The notes: generated by a model not told the origin, from the letters alone. Counted from the stretch's first letter, positions 1 through 9,233 are shown. The stretch: 64,000 nt of DNA from DMER64 sp041654355 (GCA_041654355.1 JBAZDQ010000004.1:23844-87843); one strand, 5' to 3'. A program made the numbers and translations.

Positions 1-1309
1 CCTTTTGGGCCTGCAATTCTTCTTCAAATTCTGATGTATTTACCGTAATCCCTTTTTCCCTGGCCATCAAAATGGTCAAGTCCAGGGGAAATCCATACGT
101 GTCGTACAGCAAAAAGGCATCCTTGCCGCTGAATTCCTTAAGGGTTTCGTCTCGCGTGAAATATTCAAACAAACGTATACCTTTCTCAAGAGCTCGCAGG
201 AACGCTTCTTCTTCCTGGCGAATGATGTTCTGTATGATCTCTTTTTGTTTTTCCAGCTCGGGGAATGCCTGTCCCATCTCCCGGATAAGGGCGGGGACCA
301 GGTCACACAGAAAAGGTTTGTCAAATCCCAGGAAAGTATAACCGTAACGTACGGCCCTGCGAAGAATGCGCCGGATAACATACCCGGCTTTCACGTTGGA
401 AGGAAGCTGACCATCCGCAATGGAAAAACAAATGGCTCTCAAATGATCGGCAACAACCCGCATAGCGACATCTGTGTTTGTGTCCCGGCCGTATTCTTTT
501 CCGCACAATTTGCCGGTGGCTCCTATCAGGTTTTGGAACAGGTCTGTATCGTAGGTACTGAATTTTCCCTGGATGGCTACGCACAAACGTTCCAGTCCCA
601 TTCCGGTATCCACATGCTTCTGCGGGAGCATTACCAGTTTGCCGTCTGCTTTCCGGTTGTATTGTATAAATACCAGATTCCATACTTCCACCACCAAAGG
701 ATGTCCCGTGTTGACCAGGGAAGCTCCCGGGATGACGGCACGGTCTCCAGGAGGCCGCAGGTCAATATGTATTTCACTGCAAGGACCACATGGTCCTGTA
801 TCACCCATTTCCCAGAAATTGTCCTTTTTGTTTCCGGCAATAATCCGCTCTTCCGGCAAAAAACGACTCCAAATGGCACGGGATTCTTCATCGGCGGCAA
901 TGTCGTCGTCCGGGGCACCTTCAAATACCGTGGCATAAAGGCGGTCCGCATCCAGCTTGAAAACGTCATGCAACAATTCCCAGGCCCAGGAAATCGCTTC
1001 CTCTTTAAAATAATCGCCAAAACTCCAGTTGCCCAGCATTTCAAACATGGTATGGTGGTAAGTATCGTGTCCCACTTCTTCCAAATCGTTATGCTTCCCA
1101 CTCACTCTCAAACATTTTTGGGTGTCGGCGACACGTTTGTACAGAGCGGGTTCATTGCCCAGGAACCAGTCTTTAAACTGGTTCATGCCGGCATTGGTAA
1201 ACATCAGCGTGGGGTCGTTTTTAATTACCATGGGAGCCGAGGGCACGATGGTATGTCCTTTCTTTTCAAAAAAATCCAGAAATGTTTTCCTTATATCGCC
1301 AGAGGTCAT
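1..1309 (-). CDS. alaS: Alanyl-tRNA synthetase, N-terminal 436 codons (cut by window edge)
   Basis: Cytoplasmic class II aminoacyl-tRNA synthetase that charges tRNA-Ala. Translating the minus strand from the ATG at 1309 gives an open frame to the window edge. It starts MTSGDIRKTFLDFFEKKGHT and contains the class II motifs of AlaRS (TLMFTNAGMNQFKDWFLG, GNWSFGDYFKEEAI, EMGDTGPCGPCSEIH, DTGMGLERL). Only the catalytic domain and the start of the tRNA-recognition domain are present; the editing and C-Ala domains lie outside. The start is supported by family alignment and by a TAtaTTTG promoter box 19 nt upstream. It is divergent from the M23 peptidase genes, the usual Bacteroidales arrangement. 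Confidence 0.97.
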   Translation of the reverse strand, partial: MTSGDIRKTFLDFFEKKGHTIVPSAPMVIKNDPTLMFTNAGMNQFKDWFLGNEPALYKRVADTQKCLRVSGKHNDLEEVGHDTYHHTMFEMLGNWSFGDYFKEEAISWAWELLHDVFKLDADRLYATVFEGAPDDDIAADEESRAIWSRFLPEERIIAGNKKDNFWEMGDTGPCGPCSEIHIDLRPPGDRAVIPGASLVNTGHPLVVEVWNLVFIQYNRKADGKLVMLPQKHVDTGMGLERLCVAIQGKFSTYDTDLFQNLIGATGKLCGKEYGRDTNTDVAMRVVADHLRAICFSIADGQLPSNVKAGYVIRRILRRAVRYGYTFLGFDKPFLCDLVPALIREMGQAFPELEKQKEIIQNIIRQEEEAFLRALEKGIRLFEYFTRDETLKEFSGKDAFLLYDTYGFPLDLTILMAREKGITVNTSEFEEELQAQK

Positions 1310-1328
1310 TTTCTATAATATTATCGGG

Positions 1329-1336
1329 CAAATATA
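1329..1336 (-). promoter_or_regulatory. Promoter -7 box of alaS
   Basis: Reads TAtaTTTG on the minus strand, an exact match to the Bacteroidota -7 consensus TAnnTTTG, 19 nt before the alaS ATG. No clear -33 TTTG is found at the expected distance. It lies back to back with the promoter at 1358-1365, with 21 nt between the boxes. Confidence 0.7.
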
Positions 1337-1357
1337 CCGCTTTTTACTAAAATTACT

Positions 1358-1365
1358 TATCTTTG
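1358..1365 (+). promoter_or_regulatory. Promoter -7 box of the M23 peptidase operon
   Basis: TAtcTTTG matches the Bacteroidota -7 consensus exactly and is followed by 27 nt of leader before the ATG at 1393. The in-frame TTG inside this box (1363) is therefore a poor start-codon candidate for the downstream gene. Confidence 0.7.
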
Positions 1366-1392
1366 CACGTTAATAACGTGTTAACAAACTTA

Positions 1393-2358
1393 ATGGCAGG
1401 GAGAAGAAAATACAAATATAATCCGGAATCACTTTCTTACGAACTGCAAAGACCTTCTTTGCGCTACTACCTTGTACGGACATTGATCATACTTCCTGTA
1501 AGTATGGTGATAGCTTTTGGGTATTACGTGCTCTATACGGAAGGATTTAATCTTAAGACACCCCGTACTGTACGCCTGGAAAGGGAATACAACACCGCCC
1601 GGTCAAACCTGGAACTGATAAACAAACAAATAGGGCAGTCCGAAATGAAATTGGAGGATCTGCAGATCAGGGACAACAACATTTACAGGAATATTTTTGG
1701 AATGGAGCAGATCCCTCCCGAAGTCAGAAATGCCGGATTCGGAGGATCCAACCGGTATCCGTATTTGGAATATTCGGAAAACTCGGCTCTTTTAATAAAT
1801 ACCGCACTGCATTTTGACAAGCTCATGAAAAAAGCGTATATCCAGTCCAGGTCTTTTGATGATGTGGAAAGGGTGGCCGGTCAGGCGGGGGAGGTTGCCA
1901 AATGCATTCCTTCTATTTTGCCGCTTCCCGAGGATACTAAGCATTTCAGATGGTCAGGTGCCTTCGGGTACAGAAAAGATCCGGTATACGGAGATATCCG
2001 AATGCATGAGGGAATAGATCTTACCGGCGCTACCAATTCCCCGGTTTATGCCACGGGAGACGGGAAAGTGGAGACTGTTCGTTACGAATACAACGGCTAT
2101 GGACGTTATATCATAGTTGATCACGGATTCGGATACAGAACACGCTATGCCCACTTGAATCAAGCCTCGGTTTACGAAGGCCAGCCGGTAAAACGCGGAG
2201 AACAAATTGGACTTCTGGGCTCAACAGGCAAATCTACCGGGCCCCATGTGCATTACGAAGTAATTTATATGGGACGCCCCGTCAATCCTTACAACTATTT
2301 CAACAACAATATTGCCACAGAAGATTACCACGCGGTAATTTTGGGCGGACGCCAATAA
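1393..2358 (+). CDS. Membrane-anchored M23 (LytM-type) peptidoglycan endopeptidase, copy A
   Basis: 321 residues. A short basic N-terminus is followed by one membrane segment (about 28-50), a coiled-coil stretch (about 58-105) and a C-terminal M23 domain. The zinc/catalytic motifs are intact: HEGID (H205, D209), YAHL and HVHYE (H285, H287), so the enzyme should be active as a periplasmic peptidoglycan endopeptidase, though no cleavage specificity can be read. The start is taken at ATG 1393 (MAGRRKYKYNPES) because an upstream in-frame TTG lies inside the promoter box. It is nine bases ahead of a paralogue with the same architecture, including a shared RDxNIY motif after the coiled coil, so the pair looks like an old tandem duplication. 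Confidence 0.92.
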   Translation: MAGRRKYKYNPESLSYELQRPSLRYYLVRTLIILPVSMVIAFGYYVLYTEGFNLKTPRTVRLEREYNTARSNLELINKQIGQSEMKLEDLQIRDNNIYRNIFGMEQIPPEVRNAGFGGSNRYPYLEYSENSALLINTALHFDKLMKKAYIQSRSFDDVERVAGQAGEVAKCIPSILPLPEDTKHFRWSGAFGYRKDPVYGDIRMHEGIDLTGATNSPVYATGDGKVETVRYEYNGYGRYIIVDHGFGYRTRYAHLNQASVYEGQPVKRGEQIGLLGSTGKSTGPHVHYEVIYMGRPVNPYNYFNNNIATEDYHAVILGGRQ

Positions 2359-2367
2359 TTTCCGGAA

Positions 2368-3324
2368 ATGAACCGTTACCAGTTCAATGAAGAAAAGTTG
2401 GAATTCACCAAAGTGCGTCCCAATATCAAAACGGTTTTCAAACGCATCTTTTGGGTTTTCCTGGGCAGTATCGCACTGGCCCTGGTTTACTATTTGATAT
2501 TCGGTATGTTCATTTTATCTCCTGCCGAAAGAAACCTGGTTCGTGAAACTGAATTGATGCAGAGTGAATATGAAAGACTGAGCCGGGAAACAGAAAATCT
2601 GAACAAAGTCATTGAGGAATTGGAGGTGCGGGATAAAAACATATACGGAACGGTGCTTCACTCAACGCCGTTGGAATTGACGGAAGAAATTGATATTTCG
2701 CATTACCGGGCCCTTGTTGAGGATCCTTCCTTTGCGCTGGCTTATCATGCTGATTCAGTGATAACGGGACTGGAAAGAAAAGCCGCCCTGGTAACCCGTG
2801 CTTTGTACATGGCCGGAAACCAGGTATACGATCAACTTGACAGCCTGGATTACCTTCCGGCTGCTTTCCCTTTGCGCAACCCACCCATGGAAGCTATGGG
2901 TGCTACCATAGGACGCAGGATACATCCGTTTTATAAAATTCCCATAGACCATACCGGAATGGACTTTCTGGCGGGTCTGGGAACCGATGTGCTGGCCACG
3001 GCAGGCGGGCGTGTGGTCAATGTTTCCCGCTCTGCCAGGGGCAGGGGAAATGTGGTGGAGATAGAACATCCTTACAGGGGATACAAAACGGTTTATGCCC
3101 ATTTGAGCGATATTTTTGTGAGGAAAGGACAGTATGTAGAAAGAGGGATGGTAATAGCCCGTGTGGGATCTTCCGGAATGTCTTTCATGCCCCATTTGCA
3201 TTATGAAATTCAGCAAGAGGGACTGATTAGGGATCCGGTACATTATTACTTCATGGATGTTTTGCCCGGAGAATACAGGCAGATTATGCTTACGGCATAC
3301 AATACAGGTCAATCTTTAGACTAA
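2368..3324 (+). CDS. Membrane-anchored M23 (LytM-type) peptidoglycan endopeptidase, copy B
   Basis: 318 residues with the same plan as its upstream neighbour: a membrane segment (about 28-50), a coiled coil (about 58-90) ending in VRDKNIYG, and a C-terminal M23 domain. Catalytic motifs HTGMD (H195, D199), YAHL and HLHYE (H276, H278) are all present. It sits 9 bp after copy A and 6 bp before the MerR gene, so the three are very likely co-transcribed. Sequence identity with copy A is low outside the motifs, suggesting the two have separate roles, for example one regulating or assisting the other. Confidence 0.92.
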   Translation: MNRYQFNEEKLEFTKVRPNIKTVFKRIFWVFLGSIALALVYYLIFGMFILSPAERNLVRETELMQSEYERLSRETENLNKVIEELEVRDKNIYGTVLHSTPLELTEEIDISHYRALVEDPSFALAYHADSVITGLERKAALVTRALYMAGNQVYDQLDSLDYLPAAFPLRNPPMEAMGATIGRRIHPFYKIPIDHTGMDFLAGLGTDVLATAGGRVVNVSRSARGRGNVVEIEHPYRGYKTVYAHLSDIFVRKGQYVERGMVIARVGSSGMSFMPHLHYEIQQEGLIRDPVHYYFMDVLPGEYRQIMLTAYNTGQSLD

Positions 3325-3330
3325 AGAGAT

Positions 3331-3651
3331 ATGGAAAAGATGTATTATACAATCGGTGAGGTGGCCGAAATGTTGGGCGAAAGTACTTCTTTGGTACGTT
3401 TTTGGTCCACAACCTACAGTGAATTTATAAAACCGGTCCGGAACAAAAAAGGCAACCGCCTGTTCACGGCAGGCGATGTGGCCAACTACAAGATCATACA
3501 TCACCTTGTCAAGGAACGGGGCATGACACTGGAAGGAGCCAGGAAAAGAATGCACGACAATAAAGAAGGCGAAGACAGGACCGTAGATATTATGGCATCA
3601 CTTAACAAGATCAAAGCTCAATTGGTGGAGATCAGGGATATGATAGAATGA
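3331..3651 (+). CDS. MerR-family transcriptional regulator
   Basis: 106 residues. The N-terminal winged helix-turn-helix of MerR proteins is clear (YTIGEVAEMLGESTSLVRFW, then NRLFTAGDVANYKIIHHL), followed by a dimerisation helix and a short C-terminal helix. No effector domain and no cysteine metal-site are present, so the signal sensed cannot be predicted. It follows M23 copy B by 6 bp, and its TGA overlaps the next ATG (ATGA). MerR genes beside M23 peptidases are usual in Bacteroidales, but the target operon is not known to me. Confidence 0.9.
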   Translation: MEKMYYTIGEVAEMLGESTSLVRFWSTTYSEFIKPVRNKKGNRLFTAGDVANYKIIHHLVKERGMTLEGARKRMHDNKEGEDRTVDIMASLNKIKAQLVEIRDMIE

Positions 3652-4448
3652 AACTGAAAGCGTCAGAAATAATGGAAGTCCTGGAACAATGGGCACCCCC
3701 CGGGTTACAGGAAGACTGGGACAATTCCGGACTTTGTATAGGGCATCCCGATACTCCTGTTACCGGTGTCATTGTTTGCCTGGATTGTACTAAAGAGATC
3801 TTGGAAGAAGCGGTAAAGGAGGGGATTAACATGATTGTTTCACACCATCCCCTTATTTTCAGGGGACTTAAGCATTTACGTAATATTACGCCTGTGGAGC
3901 AGACAGTATCACTGGCCATACGTAATAACCTTGTGGTGTATTCCACGCATACCAATGCAGACAAGATCATGAATGGTGTCAGCGGAGCCATGGCCCGTGC
4001 CCTGTCGCTAAAAAATGTATCCATTTTGGCTCCCGAAAAAATCTGTGAAGACAGTACCGCGCCCTGTGGACTGGGTGTGGTGGGCGATCTGCCGGAACCC
4101 TTACCGGCGGAAACGTTCCTGGATTTGCTAAAAACAGTATTTCATACCCGTGGACTTAAGGGATCTGAAATATTGCACCCGGTAATATCAAGGGCGGCTT
4201 TGTGCGGAGGCAGCGGATCATCACTGATCCCTGACGCCCTGCGCTCCGGGGCACAGGTTTTTGTAAGTGCAGATTTCAGCTATCACACTTATTTTGAGAC
4301 GATCCCCCGTATGATGCTGGTTGATGTCGGGCATTATGAATCAGAGGCCGGTGTGCAGGACGAGGTATACCATGTGCTTAGGAAAAAATTCCCTACCTTT
4401 GCCGTCCGCAAAACACGTATCAATACCAATCCCATTCGATTTTATTAA
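3648..4448 (+). CDS. Nif3-like dinuclear metal-centre protein
   Basis: 266 residues of the Nif3/YbgI family, hexameric cytoplasmic proteins with a dinuclear metal site and no agreed function; 'GTP cyclohydrolase 1 type 2' is an inherited label. Metal-ligand motifs are visible: SHHPLIF near residue 66, STHTNAD near 106, ADFSYHTYF and DVGHYESE near the C-terminus. The length matches the short form without the inserted PII/CutA-like domain that many Gram-positive and Bacteroidota members carry (about 365 residues). Translation is probably coupled to the MerR gene through a 4-bp overlap. Confidence 0.88.
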   Translation: MKLKASEIMEVLEQWAPPGLQEDWDNSGLCIGHPDTPVTGVIVCLDCTKEILEEAVKEGINMIVSHHPLIFRGLKHLRNITPVEQTVSLAIRNNLVVYSTHTNADKIMNGVSGAMARALSLKNVSILAPEKICEDSTAPCGLGVVGDLPEPLPAETFLDLLKTVFHTRGLKGSEILHPVISRAALCGGSGSSLIPDALRSGAQVFVSADFSYHTYFETIPRMMLVDVGHYESEAGVQDEVYHVLRKKFPTFAVRKTRINTNPIRFY

Positions 4449-4463
4449 GTTATCAATAATATT

Positions 4464-5267
4464 ATGACTAAGAAAACGACAAAGCAAGCAGGAACAGATG
4501 TCGGATCATTTACCGCACTGCAAAAAGCGGAACAGGACGGGACGCTGACCATGGAAGATAAACTTCGTCTTCTTTATCAGCTTCAGCAAACCGATTCACA
4601 GATAGACAAAATACATCTGTTACGCGGCGAACTCCCCCTGGAAGTCCAGGATCTTGAAGATGATATCAAAGGACTGGCCACCCGGATGGAAAATCTGCAA
4701 AAGGAAATCCGCGATATTGAAAAAGACATTGCTTTTCGCAGGATCGACGCCGATAACGCAAGAGCCATGGTGGCAAAATACGAGGCGCAACAGACCAATG
4801 TGAAAAACAGCCGTGAATTTGATTCTCTTTCCAAAGAGATTGAAAATCAAACACTCGATGCCGAACTGGCCGAGAAATATATCCGGGAATTTTCCCTTTT
4901 GCTGAAAGACCGTAAAGAGACTCTGGATCAAGCGCGCGAAGCTCATGATGAGAGGAAGAAAGACCTTGAGGTAAAGAAAAAAGAATTGGAAAACATAATC
5001 AGTGAAACGGCCAAAGAAGAAGAAACCCTGCTTAAAAAAGCTGAACAGATCCAGTCGCAGATAGACGCACGGGTTCTTTCCGCGTACCGCAAAGTCAGGA
5101 ACAACGCCCGTAACGGGCTGGCCGTTGTTACGGTTAAACGTGGTGCCTGCGGAGGATGTTTTAACAAAATTCCTCCTCAGCGTCAACTGGATATCAAGAT
5201 GAGTAAAAAAATCATCGTTTGCGAATATTGTGGCAGAATATTGGTAGACCCAGCGTTTGAAGAATAA
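4464..5267 (+). CDS. Coiled-coil protein with C-terminal C4 zinc ribbon
   Basis: 267 residues. A long, highly charged coiled coil covers about 35-205. It is followed by a zinc ribbon with two CxxC pairs (GACGGCFN and CEYCGRI) near the C-terminus. This is the CT398/zinc-ribbon (zf-RING_7) family found next to Nif3 genes in many bacteria; it has been proposed to be a nucleic-acid-associated adaptor, without a firm function. The gene follows the Nif3 gene by 15 bp and overlaps the aminotransferase by 11 bp. Confidence 0.88.
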   Translation: MTKKTTKQAGTDVGSFTALQKAEQDGTLTMEDKLRLLYQLQQTDSQIDKIHLLRGELPLEVQDLEDDIKGLATRMENLQKEIRDIEKDIAFRRIDADNARAMVAKYEAQQTNVKNSREFDSLSKEIENQTLDAELAEKYIREFSLLLKDRKETLDQAREAHDERKKDLEVKKKELENIISETAKEEETLLKKAEQIQSQIDARVLSAYRKVRNNARNGLAVVTVKRGACGGCFNKIPPQRQLDIKMSKKIIVCEYCGRILVDPAFEE

Positions 5268-6456
5268 ACAGACCATACGCGAACAGTTTTACGCCCGTCT
5301 GGGGCAAACTTCCCCCTCTCCGTTAGGCATTGAGATCCAAAAAGCAGAGGGGGTATTTCTTCTTTCGCCTGATGGGAAACGTTATGTGGATCTTATATCC
5401 GGTGTATCTGTCAGTAATGTGGGACATGCCCGGCAAGAAGTCATCCGCGCTATTGAAGATCAGGCCAGGGATCATTTGCATTTGATGGTGTACGGAGAAG
5501 TCATTCAAAAACCCCAGGTTCTGCTGGCATCTTTACTAACGCAAAACCTGCCGGAGTCCCTGGATTCGGTGTATTTCGTCAATTCAGGTTCGGAAGCCAA
5601 CGAGGCGGCCCTAAAGCTCGCCAAACGTATCACAGGCCGTTCCCGTATGGCGTGTTTCCGGAATGCCTATCATGGCAGCACACATGGTGCACTGAGCATG
5701 ATGGGTAATGAGACTTTTCGCCGTTCTTTCAGGCCCCTTTTGCCCGGTATTACGGCATTGCGTTTTAATTGCGTTGAAGATCTGGAAAAAATTGACAGAC
5801 AAACAGCCTGTGCTATTGTGGAACCGGTACAAGCGGAAGCAGGAGTCCGCCTGCCGGAAAAGGGGTTTTTACAATTGTTGAAAGAACGTTGTAATGATAC
5901 GGGAACTTTGCTTATCTTTGATGAAATACAGACTGGGTTCGGACGTACAGGCAGCCTGTTTGCCATGCAAAAGTACGGTGTGACACCTCATATGGTTACC
6001 CTGGCCAAAGCTTTGGGTGGCGGAATGCCGTTGGGTGCCCTTGTATGTTCCCGGGAACTTATGAAAGCCTGGCAATCGGATCCGGTGTTGGGACATATTA
6101 CTACTTTTGGCGGTCATCCGGTTTGTTGTGCAGCCGGATTTGCTGCTTTGCAGGTGTTACTGAAAGAAGGCTGGACCGATCATGTAGCGGAAAAAGCATC
6201 TTACCTCAAGTATGAGCTATTGCGACATCCCCGTGTCCGGGAAGTCAGGGATGCCGGATTATTACTGGCCGTGGAACTGGGAGAAGAGGGAAAGGCTGAA
6301 GAAATGGTAAGGTTGTTACTGGAGGAAGGAGCCATGTCCGACTGGTTTTTATATTGTGACACAGCGTTCCGCATTTCTCCGCCGTTATGTATAGACCGCG
6401 AAGAACTGGAATTAACCGTGCAGATAGTTATTCGGGCGTTGGACAGATTGACATAA
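5257..6456 (+). CDS. Class III (PLP-dependent) aminotransferase
   Basis: 399 residues of the acetylornithine/4-aminobutyrate aminotransferase fold type I family. Visible are NSGSEANEAALKLAKRITG (phosphate binding), the AYHGSTHGALS segment, DEIQTGFGRTG, and LAKALGGGMPLGA with the Schiff-base lysine. The substrate cannot be assigned, and no arginine or lysine pathway genes are near. The start is a TTG at 5257, inside the end of the zinc-ribbon gene, because no ATG or GTG lies near the expected N-terminus; homologues begin at about this position. The gene is probably translated by coupling to its upstream neighbour. Confidence 0.9.
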   Translation: MKNKQTIREQFYARLGQTSPSPLGIEIQKAEGVFLLSPDGKRYVDLISGVSVSNVGHARQEVIRAIEDQARDHLHLMVYGEVIQKPQVLLASLLTQNLPESLDSVYFVNSGSEANEAALKLAKRITGRSRMACFRNAYHGSTHGALSMMGNETFRRSFRPLLPGITALRFNCVEDLEKIDRQTACAIVEPVQAEAGVRLPEKGFLQLLKERCNDTGTLLIFDEIQTGFGRTGSLFAMQKYGVTPHMVTLAKALGGGMPLGALVCSRELMKAWQSDPVLGHITTFGGHPVCCAAGFAALQVLLKEGWTDHVAEKASYLKYELLRHPRVREVRDAGLLLAVELGEEGKAEEMVRLLLEEGAMSDWFLYCDTAFRISPPLCIDREELELTVQIVIRALDRLT

Positions 6457-6470
6457 ATACTCATACAATA

Positions 6471-7973
6471 ATGGCAAAACGTGCACCGGTAAATAAAAAT
6501 GTGAAAGGGAAAGACCAGTCCCAGGTAGAAATGGTAGGTCTGGACATGGGAAAAGTCCCTCCCCAGGCCATAGATATTGAAGAAGCCGTTCTGGGCGCTT
6601 TGCTTTTAGAGCCGAACGCGTCGCTTGATATTGTAGGGGCGGTTAAACCGGAATATTTTTACAAGGAAAACCACAGGAAAATCTTTGCGGCCATTTCGGC
6701 ACTCGTTTCCTCGCACAATCCGGTGGATATGTATACCGTTGCCGAAGAACTGAAAAAAAACGAACAGCTGGATGAAATAGGTGGCCCTTATTATTTAAGC
6801 CAGCTGACCATGCGGGTGGCCGCAGCTTCTCACCTGGAATACCATTCCAAGGTATTGACACAAAAATTCATTCAAAGAGAGCTGATAAACACTTCCTACG
6901 GGATTTTGCGGGATGCTTTTGATGACACAATACCGGCCGATGAATTGCTGGACACTTCCCAACAGAAGCTTTTTGAATTGGGCGAGATGAACCTTCGCCG
7001 GGACACCCGTCCGGTGCGTTCTATTTTGGGAGATGTTCTTGACGAGTTATCCGACGTTCAGACAAGGGACGACGGGTTGAGCGGGATCCCTTCAGGATTT
7101 ACTTCTCTGGACAGAATGACGCTCGGCTGGCAGAAAGCCGATCTGGTAGTCATTGCAGCCCGCCCGTCCATGGGGAAAACTGCTTTCGTGTTGACCATGG
7201 CACGCAATATGGCAGTGAGCCACAACATTCCCGTTGCCTTCTTCTCTTTAGAAATGCCGGACTCCCAGCTGGTCAAAAGGTTGTTGGTGAGCGAGACCGG
7301 GCTTTCCTCGGAAAAAATCCGGGGAGGAAAGAAACTCAAGAGTTTTGAATGGGAACAGCTCAACCAGCGGATCATTAACCTTACCAAAGCCCCTCTTTAT
7401 ATAGACGACACCCCTTCGCTTTCCATTTTCGAATTCAGGGCGAAAGCACGCCGGCTGGTTTCCGGGATGGGAGTTAAAATGCTGATAATAGACTATATGC
7501 AGTTGATGTCCGGACCTCCTGAATTACGAGGTATGAGGGAACAGGAAGTTGCAGCCATATCACGCTCCCTTAAGGCGATCGCCAAAGAATTAAACGTTCC
7601 CGTGATCGCCTTGTCACAGATGAACCGTTCTTCGGAAACACGTGGAGGAGCTCGCAGACCCCAATTGAGTGACTTGAGGGAATCGGGCGCCATTGAACAA
7701 GATGCCGATATTGTAATATTTCTTTACAGACCTGAATATTACGGACTTAAAGAAGATGAGAGCGGGCGTTCTTTGGAAGGCATAGCAGAGGTGATCCTGG
7801 CAAAACACCGCAACGGGGCCGTGGGAGAATTCCAGATGCAGTTTAGAAACAGTGAGATCCGTTTTCTGGATATCAACGAAGGTGGTCCGGATTTTGCAGC
7901 AGGAGAAACCGTTACGTATGCTTCCAGAATGAACCAAATGAATGATCTGAATGACAACTTTGACGGGTTATAA
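6471..7973 (+). CDS. dnaB: Replicative DNA helicase DnaB
   Basis: 500 residues. The N-terminal DnaB domain begins at PPQAIDIEEAVLGALLLEP, and the RecA-like helicase domain has Walker A ARPSMGKTAF, Walker B MLIIDYMQLM and the motif RGGARRPQLSDLRESGAIEQDAD. It is the hexameric ring helicase that unwinds DNA at the replication fork. The start is set at ATG 6471 (MAKRAPVNKN); the frame is open upstream but runs into the aminotransferase gene. No intein is present. The last 23 bp overlap the start of the DUF3108 gene. Confidence 0.96.
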   Translation: MAKRAPVNKNVKGKDQSQVEMVGLDMGKVPPQAIDIEEAVLGALLLEPNASLDIVGAVKPEYFYKENHRKIFAAISALVSSHNPVDMYTVAEELKKNEQLDEIGGPYYLSQLTMRVAAASHLEYHSKVLTQKFIQRELINTSYGILRDAFDDTIPADELLDTSQQKLFELGEMNLRRDTRPVRSILGDVLDELSDVQTRDDGLSGIPSGFTSLDRMTLGWQKADLVVIAARPSMGKTAFVLTMARNMAVSHNIPVAFFSLEMPDSQLVKRLLVSETGLSSEKIRGGKKLKSFEWEQLNQRIINLTKAPLYIDDTPSLSIFEFRAKARRLVSGMGVKMLIIDYMQLMSGPPELRGMREQEVAAISRSLKAIAKELNVPVIALSQMNRSSETRGGARRPQLSDLRESGAIEQDADIVIFLYRPEYYGLKEDESGRSLEGIAEVILAKHRNGAVGEFQMQFRNSEIRFLDINEGGPDFAAGETVTYASRMNQMNDLNDNFDGL

Positions 7974-8805
7974 GAGTACCATTCTGACATTGTTCCTGAT
8001 CACTTTATGTGGTCTTGCCCCGGCGCAGGAAAAAGAAAAACCGTGTTTACCGGTCCGTGATATTCCGCCTTCCCAAATGGCGTTCCGGCCGGGAGAAAAA
8101 CTGACCATTATTGCCAGTTATCAATGGGGTGTGGTGAATACGGATGTCGGGACTGTTTCTCTTGAGATATCTGAATCAGACACATTAGAAGTCCCGCTTT
8201 ATATTGCAAAAGGACGCATTCAGACAGCCCGTTTTTTTAATGCGTTCTTCCGTGTTGACGATTATTACGAAAGCCGGTTCAACCAATCCACCCTTCGTCC
8301 TGTCTATTTCATGAGGGATATTCGTGAGGGAAAATATACCATTCAAAATTATTATAACTATAACCGGGATTATTCCATCAACGCCCGGATTATCCGGAAA
8401 GACGGTTCTGTCCAGGATACTTTGCTGCCCGGACGTGTCTGTACGTTTGATTTCATTACTCTGTTCTATTTCCTGAGAAATCTTGAATTCAGTAATATGA
8501 ATCCCGGGGATGTCTATCCCATCTCGTTTGCCATAGATGAAGAAATTTTTGAATTATACCTGAGGTATGATGGGAAGGATGAAATCCGGGTGCAGGGCCA
8601 GGGTACATTCAGATGCCTGAAATTCTCTGCACAGACGGTTGCAGGGGTGGTCTTTGACGGGAAGGAAGATTTGCGTTTCTGGATCAGTGACGATAAAAAC
8701 AGGGTTCCCTTATTGATTGAATCCCCTGTTGTAGTAGGACGTGTCACCGGGAGATTGGGCAGTTATGAAAACCTGAGGTTCCCCCTGACCAGCAAAATAA
8801 AATAA
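7951..8805 (+). CDS. DUF3108 family exported protein
   Basis: 284 residues with an N-terminal signal peptide (hydrophobic stretch about 9-24, ending GLAPAQ) and a predicted all-beta body typical of DUF3108: FRPGEKLTIIASYQWGVVNTDVGTVSL, then YDGKDEIRVQGQGTFRCLKF. The family is found in the envelope of Gram-negative bacteria and has no established function. It starts inside dnaB (23-bp overlap) and ends 2 bp before the RseC gene, so it may be co-transcribed with the Rnf operon. Confidence 0.85.
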   Translation: MTTLTGYKSTILTLFLITLCGLAPAQEKEKPCLPVRDIPPSQMAFRPGEKLTIIASYQWGVVNTDVGTVSLEISESDTLEVPLYIAKGRIQTARFFNAFFRVDDYYESRFNQSTLRPVYFMRDIREGKYTIQNYYNYNRDYSINARIIRKDGSVQDTLLPGRVCTFDFITLFYFLRNLEFSNMNPGDVYPISFAIDEEIFELYLRYDGKDEIRVQGQGTFRCLKFSAQTVAGVVFDGKEDLRFWISDDKNRVPLLIESPVVVGRVTGRLGSYENLRFPLTSKIK

Positions 8806-8807
8806 GC

Positions 8808-9233
8808 ATGGCTTTTGGATCGGTTATCAGGCATAAAGGTGTAATAACAGGGACAGATCCGCTTAAGGCAGAGATACTTACCCAGTCTGCTTGCGCATCA
8901 TGCCATGCCCGGGGATATTGTTCGCTGAGTGAGAAAAAGCGTAAAGAGATCACCCGTTTGAAGGAACCTGCAGGGTGGAAACCTTACGTGGGACAGGAAG
9001 TATATATAGAAATGCGAACCCGTTTGGGATTCAAAGCGTTGTGGTATGGGATGGCTTTGCCTGCCGTCATTTTGGGTGTTGCAATTGCCTTTGGGGTACT
9101 CTTCCGTTTTGCCGAGTTGCTTCAGGGCCTAATTGCCATAATGAGTATAGGAATCTATTATTTTGTTCTATATTTGTTAAAAGATCGTATCCAAAATGAC
9201 TTCTACTTTACTGTACACAATATTAAGCCTTAG
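8808..9233 (+). CDS. RseC/MucC-like membrane protein (SoxR-reducing system type)
   Basis: 141 residues. An N-terminal soluble part has a cysteine cluster (CASCHARGYCS, about residues 28-38) and is followed by two membrane segments (about 78-97 and 102-121). This matches the RseC_MucC family, whose genes often stand beside rnf genes and which acts with Rnf/Rsx in reducing SoxR in enterobacteria. Here it immediately precedes rnfB and overlaps it by 38 bp, a large overlap for genes on the same strand. Confidence 0.88.
   Translation: MAFGSVIRHKGVITGTDPLKAEILTQSACASCHARGYCSLSEKKRKEITRLKEPAGWKPYVGQEVYIEMRTRLGFKALWYGMALPAVILGVAIAFGVLFRFAELLQGLIAIMSIGIYYFVLYLLKDRIQNDFYFTVHNIKP

Noticed and set aside
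245..1318. A 357-codon open frame on the plus strand over the first kilobase
   Set aside because: It is antisense to alaS, which matches its family along the whole length; the antisense translation resembles no family and has no promoter.
6387..6470. A longer DnaB beginning 28 codons earlier
   Set aside because: That part lies inside the aminotransferase gene; MAKRAPVNKN at 6471 is a proper N-terminus for the family.
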